Part shown: positions 52,201 to 63,810 of the stretch, one piece after another
Position numbering within the stretch: the first letter of the stretch is position 1
Layout: each line of letters opens with the position of its first letter
Source: Gordionus sp. m RMFG-2023
Lineage: Eukaryota; Nematomorpha; Gordioida; Chordodea; Parachordodidae
Direction: 5' to 3'
Assembly (NCBI RefSeq): GCF_954871325.1
Contig: NC_088775.1
Location: 24,157,561 to 24,221,560, forward strand
Length of the DNA: 64,000 bases
The notes under the pieces: generated by a model
The model's database searches: none
Told to the model about the DNA's origin: nothing
Seen by the model: only the letters and a program-made list of their open reading frames with translations
Translations under genes and position numbers: made by a program

Positions 52201-55200
52201 TTACTAGTGCATTAGTTCCTTTAAAAATAACAACATTAAGATTACAATCAGAACAATATTGTTTATCCGATTTTTATGGCATATGGATTAGATGCTGATT
52301 AGATTTAGAAAGATTTACTAGTCTTTTATCATGCGAAATATTAGAAAACATGAAAATTCGAGAGCAACAATATTTGCAAAATAGTGTTGTATATGCTTCT
52401 ATATATTTAGACTCTCGATATCGTTTTATTGAGTATTGAAAACCAAATGGCTAAAGACCATCTTAAAGATTTATGGCATACGCAAAACTCCATTATTTAC
52501 AATATATTGGAGCCTACAACAATAATACCTATTGGTTGTAGTGATAATAATGATAGCAACATTGATGATCTTGAAATTTTACTTTAAGGTAGAGAAAAAA
52601 AATCAAATTATCATCAGATAGAAAGGAGGATCAAAAAATGTCTATTGCACTTTTAGGAGAAAAGTTCTCAGAAGTTAAGAGAATAAATAAGACAAATATT
52701 TTAAAATTCTAGGAAGAAAATTCTTTAATATATCCAGAATTATATATCTTGTCTAGAATCGTCATGGCTCTGCCGGCGACACAAATACAATAATTTATGT
52801 ATTATAAAGATAACTAACTATTTTAGGTAAACGTAGAATGTAGATTTTCATCTTTGAAATATATATTGTCTAATTTACTTGAAAATCTCAAGGATGATAA
52901 TTTAAGATATTATGATTATGCGATTGAATAAAATATTTAACATATAAATTATTTCATTTTTAAATTTTTTTTTTGTAAATTATGAATGTTTATATATTGA
53001 AGTATAATAATAAATGAATGAAAAAAAAGTCTTATTTAAGTCATTTTTTTTATATTTGAACTCGGACCATTTTTTTTTGTCGAAGGGTTCACATCCCTGT
53101 TACAAAGTTTCTCAATTAGAAAATTTAAAAATACGCAAATATTATTTTATATATTTTCTTAAATTTTTTTTTATTTAAATCAAACATTTAAACGTTATTC
53201 CTTTGTAATTAAATTTTTAAAACATTTTACAAAAAAAAGAGATTTTATCGAGTCGAAAAAAGTCAAGGTTATCTTAAATTAATATTGATTCCTTAAGTTA
53301 ACTGAATTTATACTATCTTACAATTTATAACATTTTACTAAAATAAAATAAAATGTTATTATAACTGTTTATATAAGTACCGCTTCTTATAAAATAATGA
53401 GTAACTGTGATTGCGTATTTTGCGTTACTTTCTTCGAATTAACGTCTTAAAGAATAATGGATTTACTGATTCCCTATCAAAAAGAAATGGTGAAATCATT
53501 AGTTATAATAATTAATATTAACGTAGATTTAATAAGACTGAGTGTTTTATCGGATCTCTCAAGTCTAACCAAACTGGTTGAAAATTTTGGCAAAAACTTT
53601 TTCAAAGAATAATAATTGTTTTTTTATGAAATAAATGAAAATGGTACGGGGTTCCAACCTCGCCATACCCCCCCCCCCTTCCGCTTTAGGTTGCGCCGTA
53701 CTGTTAAATAAATATGTACCGCTGATAAAAACGAAAATTAATATCCTGCGAAACGGTTAAAATATTGCAAAATTGTCAAAAATTATAAATCATTTCGTAA
53801 TTTTTTATATATATTATAAAATAAACTAAAATTTTTAATTATTTTATCACATTTCTGCTATCTTGTTTTACAACATTTTGCCAAAGTAAGAAAGAAATAA
53901 CTGATTGTGAAATGAAAACACAATTTAAATATTATAATAAAAAAAAATTATTGAACTCTTGATAATTCCGGAAAAACTAAGTGATTTAAATTCTTAATTC
54001 CTCATTCAAATGCCGCTTCAGATCGCAATTTATGCTCAAAGAATAATATATCATAAAATATATACTTTGTCTTTCGATATCCGAATTAATGATTAAACAG
54101 AAATTAAAAATAAATTGCATAGAGTTCGGGATATTAATTTCCAAAGAAAAGCAACTGTCAAATAAAATAAACTTATCGAATAAATATAAATTTTTAACAA
54201 TTCTTCAACAATCCTACAAAATGATTGGTAGAATTTAGGTCTACTAGGAACTCCGGAATATTTTATAAAAAAAAATAGTTTTCAAATTCAGTCAAGAAAT
54301 TTTATTTCCAATTAAGAAGGAAGGGAAAGAAGGAATAAAAATGGGTGTAAAAGGATATTTGCGTTTTAAATATTGAAAAAAAAGATGGACCAGAACGAAC
54401 GAAATCAACTTTGAGTATAGGTTATAACTTTTGGTCAGTAATGACTGAATCATTTATTATTAAATAGCTGTCGCTTCACTTCTAACATTTATAATATGTC
54501 ATGAAGATTTCCTCTAAAATTATCAGAAATATACCATCTTTGAATTCAGAAGACTTCGCTGTCCTGATATAAAAAATGATCTAATTGTGAAAAGTTTTTT
54601 TTTATATTCGTTTTTTCTCCCAACCAGGGTATTATTTTTTTTTTTAGTATATAAATAAAAAACCGCGGGAAGTCAAATTTGTTATGCCTTATTTTGATTT
54701 TTAAAATAATACTATCAGAAATAAATATAAGAAAATATAAAGCTAAGGCTGGAAATTGTAATTATAATGAAAAATTATACAGGTTGAATAATTGAAATAG
54801 CTGTTCGCCATCTTGATAATATAATATTAGAATATAAGATTTTTTAAAATATGTAATACCTAATATTATAATAGAGATTTGGCATAAAATCCCCTTTATA
54901 ACTCTCAAAAATATATCAGGCAAATTTGCTAGAAAAACCTCATATGAAATGCGAAAGCTTTCGGGCTTTCCCGATTGTCCCAAAAAACAAGATGGTTCAT
55001 TTGATAGTAAACAACCTCCATATTTAAGTGGCCTGGAAACAATAATGACAGAAATAAAATTCTACACAATGTGGATATATTCACAATAATAATATATAAA
55101 GCCAACCAACTCTTTCGCTTAATATTATAATTTGTACCACCCTTATGTGCAAATATAAAATCTAACACTATTTTATCATTAAATACACACATTTAAACTA

Positions 55201-56773
55201 AAGAAAACAAAATTTTTATATACCTGCATAGGTCCAAATAAGACATACAAAAAAGTGTATCTACTAAATCTTTAATTTTAATTCAGAATTGCTAGGTGTC
55301 ATTCTACGCCTATTTTCGGAGATTGGAACCTAGTATAAAAAATGTTCTATTTCCTGTTCCAAATATAATTTTTTAAAGTTGTTTTCGGTTTATAAATAGA
55401 TTCCATACCGGTTTCTGGAATTTTAAGAGGTGAAATGTTTTAAACAAAGATATAAGGTATAATATAATTGCCAAATCCTATGTACTTATTTTATTACCAA
55501 GTGCAATTAAAATGGTGAACAGATGACTTCAGATAATCTTGTTTAATGCATTGACGATTGTCTGACTAGTGCTGTTAATAATACTTAGTGTTGTTGACTG
55601 ATATAGTTTTCTAAAAACCTTATCCAATCTGATTTTACCGAGGTCGGCTGAACCAATCCGATATTCGGTAGATATATACCTAAATTTTGGCAAATATTTC
55701 CCACATTATGAGTTGAAATGATCATCCCATCAAAAAAAATTTGCCACAAAGATTTCTAAAAATCCAATACATTATTTATTTATTTTCAACCTTAAGGACA
55801 TTTTTATAAATTGTGTAAATAAAATAATATTCGTTTTTAAAAAAAAATAATTTGGCCTTCTTAATAAAAATGAGAACTGATAGCTTATTATTATTATAAT
55901 TTAGATAAAAAAGATCAAAATTTTAAATTTATGAAACAAAATTGTGAAAATTAAATTTAAAAAATATTAATTATTTTAAGAATGATTGGATAGGAGAGGA
56001 TGAATTTTTTCCATATTCTAATCTTTGATATAAGTCATATGTTAAAAAATAATAGGCGTTCGATCATAATTATTATTGAAAATCTAATATGATGCCATCA
56101 ATCAAACCGAGATTAAGATAATTATCTTGGCGACTAATACACTCAATATTTTAGTCCTCAATTCAACTTAGTTATTATCATTTATTCTTTTTTATAAATT
56201 AATTATTTCATTATCTTTAAATTAAAGTATGATGCTATGCAAATAAATTTATCGAAATATTCAATTTTATGTAAATTTTATATCTTTACTTGATATAAGA
56301 AAAATCCAAAAGGAAAGAATGTATAAGTATTTATAAGTTTTATTTTTTGAAAGTTTGGCAGATTTATCTTTTTTAATAAACTTGTTTGAAAAAATTAAAT
56401 ATTTACTGATAAATTTAGTTTAAACTAAACTAATTTATATAGATTTTAAAAATATATTTATATTGGTTTTATAAAAAAAAATTTCATCATAAAACATAAA
56501 ATTTAAATGGGGAGGGGAGGGGGACTATTCTATATAATTAAAAAATAAATTTGGAAATACTTGTATCCTTTGAGCCGACTTGATTTTGAATCTTTCGCAA
56601 AATTTTTCCAAAAATCGAGTCTTATTTTTCAGGAGGAGCATGGGAGCGAGCCGAGCAGATGATTTTGAGCCTCCAATTGAAACAAAGTTAACAACATTAG
56701 GTTCGTTATTAATCGTATTGTAGTTTTGATACAAGAAATAATATGGCGAAGATTTTAAAAAAGTGTAGTTCAT
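46217..56773 (-). CDS. Unrecognised multi-exon gene, about 942 aa
   Basis: Exons in coding order: 56773-56561, 55329-55308, 55263-55224, 55032-54939, 51361-51329, 50323-50181, 50009-49930, 49081-48891, 48458-48399, 48169-46217 (TAA). Every junction is GT-AG and the phases agree, giving one frame. The 22-nt and 33-nt exons are weak (donors GTAGAA, GTAGAC); the second could instead read on as VDTANSWKDKCQ to a stop. The ATG at 56773 could also be internal, since an acceptor precedes it. Fragments: GGSKSSARLAPMLLL, CRPLKYGGCLLSNEPSCF, AWKEVINASKSLNYPHL, LNRTINLIKGIDRKLAKF, EYRPMNELTTISANIDSF. The last exon (650 codons) is basic and helical near LAKKFRKLLQNLSRALKLL, then Asn-rich, with PPAIIPPPPLHF and a Ser/Glu-rich acidic patch before the end LRLEDRRKLRRT. 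I recognise no domain. Coding status of the last exon is strong; the full join is inferred. Confidence 0.62.
48544..48750. mobile_element. Short hAT MITE in an intron of the unrecognised minus-strand gene
   Basis: Ends CAGAGACCTGCAGAGG and, reverse strand, approximately GATAACTGCAGGCCTGG. It lies within the intron 48890-48459. Same family as the copies in SSRP1 and PSMA4 introns. No clear TSD. Confidence 0.6.
51813..53099 (+). mobile_element. hAT element with degraded transposase; 8-bp TSD TTACAAAG
   Basis: 1,287 bp with ends CAGGGATGTGAACCC and, reverse strand, CAGGGATGTGAACCCTTCG, flanked by exact TTACAAAG (51805-51812 and 53100-53107). The plus strand reads as hAT transposase in pieces: SENDWRHIKDLTSALVPLK and LRLQSEQYCLSDFYGIW (52165-52295), then YASIYLDSRYRF (about 52387-52422), then a decayed dimerisation region near 52720-52930 (LIYPELYILSRIVMALPAT). 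It lies in the large intron 54938-51362 of the minus-strand gene and appears inserted into a fragment of the CAGAGACCTGCAG family (TAAGAGATCTGCGAAG at 51711, then GGGCCGGGCC). Confidence 0.92.
53108..54938. other. Intron sequence of the minus-strand gene, no firm feature
   Basis: AT-rich. It contains a 51-codon plus-strand frame from an ATG at 53457 to 53612 (begins MDLLIPYQKEMVKSL) and a 70-codon stop-to-stop minus frame near 54000-54190. Neither has family resemblance or splice context. A C-tract lies at about 53670-53680. Confidence 0.4.
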
Positions 56774-57041
56774 TTTGTCCTGATATAATTTATCTAAAAA
56801 GTATTAATTGTAAGGATATATGTTTGAGGGTATGACCCGAAGTTTTCTTAATTTTTAAAAAATTAAATTATTTATATAGAAGGGTAGGATTATGAGGAAA
56901 ATATGATATTTAAATAATTTATTTGCAGAAGGTTTATTGAATTAAGACATATTTATATCATTTAAATATAAGCGAAACAGTGTTTTAGATTTTCAAAATA
57001 AAAAATTTAATTTAATTTTTTTTCTTAAATTATAATTACAG

Positions 57042-57183
57042 TCAGAAATAGTATTGTCAAAAACCCCAATTAAAATTTTAACCAAAAAAGTATCGCCTAA
57101 GTCTCAGGATTTGGTCAAAAGCTTTCCGCCATTATATGCGAATTTTCTAAGGCTTATGACTACTCAGAATATATTATATTATC
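57042..57183 (+). CDS. Possible single exon on the plus strand
   Basis: A strong acceptor (TTATAATTACAG) is followed by a frame reading SEIVLSKTPIKILTKKV, SPKSQDLVKSFPPLYANF and LRLMTTQNILYY. It then meets a fair donor (C then GTAAATAAG) or, if unspliced, a TAA at 57189. Composition is more protein-like than the neighbourhood. It lies divergent to the minus-strand gene starting at 56773. I found no partner exon and recognise no family. Confidence 0.33.
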
Positions 57184-57191
57184 GTAAATAA

Positions 57192-59129
57192 GAAAAGACT
57201 ATTAAATATTTATTGTCAATTTAACTAATTTACTAATAATATTCACAAGAAAACAGATAATGTAATATAAAATGATTGCATATTCCATTATTAACTTTTC
57301 TTAATCAGGAGGTATTCGCCTCTACCAAAATTATTTTATTATAAAACTTGGATTTAAATCAAAAAATTAGTGAATTAATCGAATAATCATTTTTCCAATA
57401 AAAAATAATATTTTTTTAATCCTAATAAGTGTTATTAGACATTGAACTTATTTTTTAAGATTCTTTACAAGGCCGGATAAAAATATTATGCTATAAATCC
57501 TAGTCGACTTTTTTGGAAAGTTCGAGTGTCATCCAGTCAGAAAGGTTTGAGGCCGATTTGAAAAAAAAATTTATAATTTTATTTTTTGAGGAAAGCGAAA
57601 AAATTATAAACTCTAAAAAGTTTGTCTCTTTATATTCTAGAAAGCTAGATTTTAAAAAATTCAGGTCCGGCATTTAAAATCTATATCCGACGTGACCGTG
57701 AACAGAACCGGTTATTAATAAATATTCAATATTAAATTTATAGAGGACAAGGTTTAAAAAAATAGAGTAAGCATAAAAACTAGTTCACTAGATTTTAAAC
57801 TCCCCTTGGAAGATATATAAATAAGATTGACAAAAAATTGAAATTCTAACAATTATTAGTGGTGGATTCATATACAGGTATTTTAGGAGGCGTGTTAAAT
57901 TGGTTTAAATACAAATACTAATGTTTCAATGTTCCAGGCTTTAAGTTTTTAAATATTCAGAGGTTGTATACCGATTAGAGAACAGCCCTAACCAACTTGG
58001 CACATAAAGATTATCAAAAAGTTTTTCACCCAGTTTTATTTTTACCGGAAGGATAATCTTACCCAAGTTGCTGTCAGGTATTTTTTTTATGTGAAGAAAA
58101 AATCTTAAATTTGCGTATTAACTCGGTACCGAGGCCTATCCTATTTTGATGATTAATAGCTGATAATAACTTTATAGAAATATGTCTACAATGATAATAG
58201 AATAAGTCAAAAATAAATATAAATAAAAAGCAAATGGGGAATTTTATTCGAACTAAGAATATTTAATATTATCGTAAAATAAAAATTGTTCGCCATTTTG
58301 ATTAATCGAATCGGCCAATTTAAGATATCGGCCGATATTCTAAAAATATGAACAATCGAGCCGATGCGCGATTTAAAAACCGGTATTATCTAGTGTCTAT
58401 TTATTTCGATCCTTATTATTCCATCGTTTCTTTTTTTTTAAAATTTTTATGGTCCAATATTAACATAACATTGCATCATTAAATATTAATATTCGCCATA
58501 TTGATATATTTGAAGGGACCAATTTAAAAATGTCGAGCGATATCAATATTTAAAAAATAATTGACACAAATTATAATCAGTGTATTATGGGGAATTTTTA
58601 TGATTTGCTTATGGCAATTATCGTTCATCCAACAAAATATTATATTTTGGAATCAAAAGTGCATTTAAGAACAGCCTATGATTATTGTTTAGGTGTATTG
58701 ATTTGCCAGCAACTGATGCAAAATATCTCATATATACGAGGCCTTTGTTAAACCTTAAGGTAGAGGTCTGCAATGGGCTGCCTTATAGCTTGAGAGTTCA
58801 CCTGCCCATTGTTATAAATTAATTTAACTTACTCAACATGCATGTAGGTTTTCTTTAAAAAATCATCTGCCTACCCATCTTAAAACTTTGTTTATCTTAT
58901 TCGATAGGTTGATTTGGCTGTTATTTTATTTTATTTTTTAAATTTATATAAAAACTTATAAAATATTTTAATAAATGAAAGTTCTTTCTGCACAATTGGT
59001 CAGCTTTTTTTAAAATCTATCAGCCAGCTTACCAATTGTTCTAGAAATATATCTAGCCCACACATCCTATTTTTAAAATTTGTAACCCACCCAATCATAG
59101 TAGGGCTGACTAAATCCCCACTTGCAAAC
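57192..59129. other. Intergenic, decayed coding-like scraps and repeats
   Basis: At about 57930-58080 a plus frame after TTCCAG reads FKFLNIQRLYTD, a stop, RTALTNLAHKDYQKVFHPVL and FLPEG before another stop; it looks like a dead exon. At 57563-57504 a minus frame reads SASNLSDWMTLELSKKVD. At 58290-58560 repeated TATCGGCCGATA-like palindromes suggest a decayed element. Nothing is certain. Confidence 0.35.
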
Positions 59130-60709
59130 CTATATTAGGGATTGGTTAAAAATAGGAAATAAGAATCGCTCAAATAGAAATTGTGATTTTAGTGGAGAGG
59201 AATGCCTAATTAAAATGATATTGTGATTTATTGGAAAAAGGTGTATATTAAAAGTTAATTGCATTTTTCTCAGACATTGAATAAATATAATTATGTTACC
59301 ATCAAAAAATAAGAAAGATGAGGTGATGAAAAATGAGGCCAAAAGTATCAATAAAAGTGTGGAAGAAAAAAATTGTTGTTCCATATCAATGTCCTTATTA
59401 TCATAATGTTGTGTTGGGATGATTTTATCTTTCTTTCTATTAAAAACCTTGCCCATTTTTTTAGGAGTTGTCAAATCAACAATGCTGATATTAGTCTTGT
59501 GTTGGAATACCCATTTAAAATAATCTTGAATGTAGGGATTGATTATGTATGTTGAAGATTGGTTTAATCTTGAAACTAATTTTCCCAACACATCCGTGAT
59601 CATGTTCTCTTCATATTTAACCACACTATCACATAAATCATCATCACTATTTTCTTTAAATCTTAGCATTGAGAATTCTGATTTATCATCACAAAACATA
59701 CTGATGTCTGATTCATCTGTGTTTGATAGACTGGAATATGCATCTTCAAGTACCTTTAAATTGAAATCAGATGTGTCTTTATTGATAGTATTATAATTAG
59801 TCAACTTGATCTCATTTTGTGGTCTAGCAATATTTTCAAAATTTGTAAGGTTGTGCTTGGTCTTTTTGTGTTTTTTTCTAATCTTCACATCTTTAATAAG
59901 AACAGCCTTAATTTTTGTTGTTATATTTTCTATTTGAATATTTTTATCATGAGGGGGTTGCAAGATTATTTTGGGTAGAGTGTTTCTAATTTTATCATTA
60001 TTTGAATGATATTTTATCAATTTAGTAGGTATTTTGGGTTCATTTTCCTCAATTTTATTATCATTTAAAGGCTCTGGAATAGATGTTTCACAATTAATTT
60101 GAGTTAAGACATCCGAACCTACTTCAATGGCATTTGACTTATCTTTTGCTTCATCACAAATTGTTTTCTCATAATTTTCCCTGTAAATATCCTTATCTAT
60201 CTCAGAATCAATAAGGTCATTTTCTTTTTAAAAAATATATTGAAGTATATTAAAATTTATAATCACCTTTTTGCCCTGTAGCTTTATCTTCATTTACTAT
60301 TATATTGTAACTAAAATTTATAGAAAAAATAAATAAAAGTTCAAAGACATTTTGTGATTTACTTAAGATGCACAAAACTGTTATCTGTCTCATCACTGCT
60401 ACCAATTTCACCAAGTTTGAAAGGATCAATTAAAACAAATTCATAAGATGAACTTGTATCACTCTGAGCAATAAATTTAAAAGAATGATTAAGAAATTAA
60501 TAATAAAGATTAATATATGTGCTTATTTTTTAAATAATTCAAATTTTCAATTGAATATTACTCAAAATGATAAAAAGGCACATCCATTAATAAGAAAAAA
60601 TTTTAAAAAATTTCATTGTTCATATAAAATTTGATATTACTTTGTAGCTAATACTGTCTAATTTATCTAAATCTATGCAATTTATGTCTTCATACTCTTC
60701 CTCATTCAT
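59130..60709 (-). CDS. Unrecognised four-exon gene, about 435 aa, one predicted membrane segment
   Basis: Exons: 60709-60641 (ATG), 60463-60363, 60310-60267, 60223-59130 (TAG). The introns are 177, 52 and 43 nt, all GT-AG with matching phases, giving 435 aa. The N-terminus is acidic (MNEEEYEDINCIDLDKLDS). Residues about 24-40 read SDTSSSYEFVLIDPFKL, a Ser-rich run before an aromatic-x-x-I/L core like an LC3-interacting motif; that is only a resemblance. A Lys/Asn/Glu-rich middle follows (IRKKHKKTKHN; TDESDISMFCDDKSEF). A hydrophobic segment TLLLILLASFFITSSFLFF lies at about 360-378, so the protein may be membrane-anchored. The 57 residues after it look less protein-like; a GT at 59299 right after the segment could be an alternative donor to a short last exon. 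No family recognised. Confidence 0.72.
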
Positions 60710-61500
60710 ATCTCATGAGGAGCCAAAAAATTAAATGATATTAAAGATTTATTTAAAAAGTTTTTATATTATTTTTGTTAATTTAAATATTTTTAATTTA
60801 AATAATAGACAGTTCCAAAAAAAAAATCCATAACCCTTATCAAAACATAGCCAATTTTTTTTTTGAAGTTGTAGCCAAAATTAATATAAATTGAGTTTAT
60901 TATCATATGATAAAGAAACTCAGTTGAAATATATTTTCAATTAAATTTCTAAAAATCTATATTATTTATTAATCTTAAAATTTTCTATTTACAAGGTATA
61001 AATAATGGGATAATAAATTCTGAATCAGAGTAAAGATAAATTTACAGAATTTATGGTTAGCATTATTATGGAAATAATTTTTCATAACAAGTCAAAAAAG
61101 AGGTTTAAAAATATTTATGATAAAGTGTATTATTAAATAATATCGATCTTAGACATGATCGATATAGCAATCAAAAAATTAAAGATTCGTACTCTTAAGC
61201 CCTTAATTCTTAGAATATATTTGGCTTACTACAAGTTCAACTTTAAAACTAGATATAATAATATTCTATATCATATATTATATGAAATATATTAATATTT
61301 TTATTATTTTTAAGTTAATTTATCAGATAAATGATAGATCGTTTTAAGCTGGGGATTTCATTTTAGCTTTTAGTCAATAGTTTTTGATTAAATATCAGGG
61401 TATATATACCTTGTCGACTAGATGAAGGCTAGGGGTTAAATTTTATATATGTAAAACTTTTTGATTTGCTAAGATTATATTTTCCTGCTCACCTTGGCTT
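60710..61500. other. Upstream flank of the 435-aa gene, no other feature
   Basis: AT-rich; expected to contain the promoter of the minus-strand gene, but no specific element can be pointed out. Transposon sequence begins near 61505. Confidence 0.5.
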
Positions 61501-61581
61501 ATTCAGCGTCTAGATGAGAGGATATTTACTTGAAGGAAACCCCCCTTTAAGATATATCCTAATATCTACATGAGCGGTGAA

Positions 61582-62083
61582 CAGCGTCTTCATGAGCAGG
61601 AGGGGTAGGAACAGTTTGCATCTTATTTTTTGAAGGGGGTAGGGGGTAGGCTGCTTTAATGGGGGCAGGATAAATTAAAATTATTGCTGTAATAGTAATA
61701 CAATTCATCAACCAAATTTATATATTGCAAACAATCATACACATTGTTTTCCAAATAAAATTTTCTGCTATCCGTTTAAATGTAATTTAAAAGATTTACA
61801 TATTTCGCTCATAATGCCATAATAATTAATTCAATGTAAATAATGGAAGTTTTAATTGAATTTATTATCTAAAAAATAAATTCTTTATATTCACAAAATA
61901 TTGATAGTTGGTAGTAGAGATTGATTAATTTAAGTTAGCCTTTATAAATTTTCTGAAAAGAATATCAATAAATTAAAAAGGTAAAAATAATAATAGGGAA
62001 ACACCGCCTAATTTTTTAGGGGGGTAGGCAAAGGTTTTTGTAGGGGGTTTGCATCCAGTAAAAATCCTGTCATGTAGACGCTG
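61582..62083 (-). mobile_element. hAT-like MITE, CAGCGTCT family, TSD GCGGTGAA
   Basis: 502 bp with ends CAGCGTCTTCATGAGCAGG and, reverse strand, CAGCGTCTACATGACAGG, flanked by exact GCGGTGAA (61574-61581 and 62084-62091). It is inserted into the end of another member of its own family. Orientation is opposite to the copy at 19101-19679. Confidence 0.92.
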
Positions 62084-62208
62084 GCGGTGAAGGTAGGAAC
62101 AGTTTGCATCTTATATTTTAAAGGGATTAGAGGGTAGGCAAGAGGTAGAATGGGGGGTTATCTATTAAATTTTTGGATATAATAGAGAAAATGTTTTACT
62201 GTAAGAAT

Positions 62209-63810
62209 CATAGGCGTAGGTAGCCAAGGGGGGGGAAGGGCAAAGAAAAATTTCCCATCCCTTCAGAAATTTATTACTTTTTGTGAATATCCTTTTAAGC
62301 TAATAAAAAATATCACCCTCAGTCCTCTCCCCACTCCCTGACCCCCAAAAATGTATGCATATATCCTAAACAGTGGCGTAGCTACGGGGGTGGTTTTCGG
62401 GTTAGGACCCCTCCCAGAGCAAAAATTTTTTTTAGCTTATAAGTTCAAAAGACTTAAAAGTGATTTTATATGAATTATATTTTCTGGTTTTGATGTTTGT
62501 GGAAGGATATTATATTACTATTGAAATTATTCTGGATAGTATTATTATAAAGTCATTGAGAATAATCTACTAAATTATAATAACATATTATTGATGCATT
62601 TAAAAAATATATTTATTATATATTATCGAAGATATGGTTATGATTTGTAAGATAAACCCGGCCGAAGGCCGGGCAAAAGGGCAGAAGGCCCGTTAAAGGG
62701 GGTCTGGGGGGGCGAATCTCCCCAGCTTTTATATGTATGGACCCCCTCTAAGGAAAATTCCTAGCTACGCCACTGATCCTAAACAATAATTTGAAAGAAA
62801 GAATGTAAAAGTTGATATTTTTTAATAAAACTATTCATCATAATTTAAATTTATACATTTTTGGAAAAAAGCATTTGTATATAAAAAAAACCAAAAATGT
62901 TTTTTAAAGATAAGTTTTAAGACAAAAGTGAAATGAATTATAATTATTAATAATAGATAAATAAAATTACTAAATAATATAATAAATCAGTATAATTTTT
63001 TATAAAGTGAGTAATTATAATTTATTTATCTTAATAAAAATAAAATATGATTATAAAACTATTGATAAAATTGAATCATAAATTAAATAAAAATATTAAA
63101 GCACAGTACAAACAGAGGAATATTATATTTAGTAGATTTACAGTATATCTAACTTTATCAATTATCATATGACAATCAAGTAATTTTTACCAATATAGCG
63201 AATTATATATTTTACAGAAAACTAGAAAATATTAATAAGGACATCGGAAAATATCTTTTAAAGACATTGTGGGATGAATAATATGAAGATTAATTTTTAA
63301 TATCATTTTTTATTTAAAATAAATAGATGGCATTAAATAATTGTATGCAAATTGTTGTTATATTTATTATCAAGAGCATTGATTAGTAAAATTTGTTAAA
63401 ATATTAACTGTATAACTGTCAAATATGTCTGTAAAAGTGGAAATTTACTATTATTTTATAACTAATTCTATATAATAGAGGAATATCAACTATATGTCTA
63501 CTTTTTATAAATAAATTTATTATATTTGTTTGGAATAAATTATTACCATGCTTTTCTAATAATATATATACAAGTAATTTATTATATTTTATATAAACTA
63601 ATAAAAATATATTTCATATTTGTTTCAGGCTTATTTTTTTTATTAAAATTAATCTCCTATCTTGTAAAAATATTTTATGACTATATAGACTAAGGTAACC
63701 TGGCCGAAGGCCGGCAAAAGCGAGCTGAAGGCGGCCCGAAATGGGGTCTGGGTGCGAAGCCTTAAGTAATTTTTTTATTCCCCCTCCCACTTAGGATGGC
63801 TACGCCTATG
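62209..63810 (+). mobile_element. hAT-like element, CATAGGCGTAG family, TSD GTAAGAAT
   Basis: 1,602 bp (about 1.2 kb without its insert) with ends CATAGGCGTAGGTAGCC and, reverse strand, CATAGGCGTAGCCATCC, flanked by exact GTAAGAAT (62201-62208 and 63811-63818). No transposase is seen. Near the right end is a GC-rich block (GGCCGAAGGCCGG and GGGGTCTGGGTGCGAAGCC). The 18588-19087 copy is a shorter relative. Confidence 0.92.
62371..62775. mobile_element. hAT MITE, CAGTGGCGTAGCTA ends, TSD ATCCTAAA
   Basis: 405 bp with ends CAGTGGCGTAGCTACGG and, reverse strand, CAGTGGCGTAGCTAGG, flanked by exact ATCCTAAA (62363-62370 and 62776-62783). These ends are the common CAGTGGCGTAGC type of many animal hAT MITEs. 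The interior has GGCCGAAGGCCGGGC at about 62660. It is the innermost of the nested insertions. Confidence 0.93.

Noticed and set aside
53457-53612. 51-codon plus-strand ORF as a small gene
   Set aside because: No homology, no splice or promoter evidence, and it sits in an intron of a minus-strand gene. Length is within chance expectation.
54762-55192. Two overlapping minus-strand open frames suggesting a membrane protein
   Set aside because: Splice sites define exons 55263-55224 and 55032-54939 in a frame that fits the neighbouring phases. The longer frames run through the intron and past the donor at 54938.
57930-58080. Use of TAA/TAG as glutamine codons, suggested by stops inside protein-like stretches here and near 51300
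   Set aside because: SSRP1 and PSMA4 use only CAA/CAG for glutamine and contain no in-frame TAA or TAG over about 700 codons. The interrupted stretches are better explained as decay or as intron read-through.
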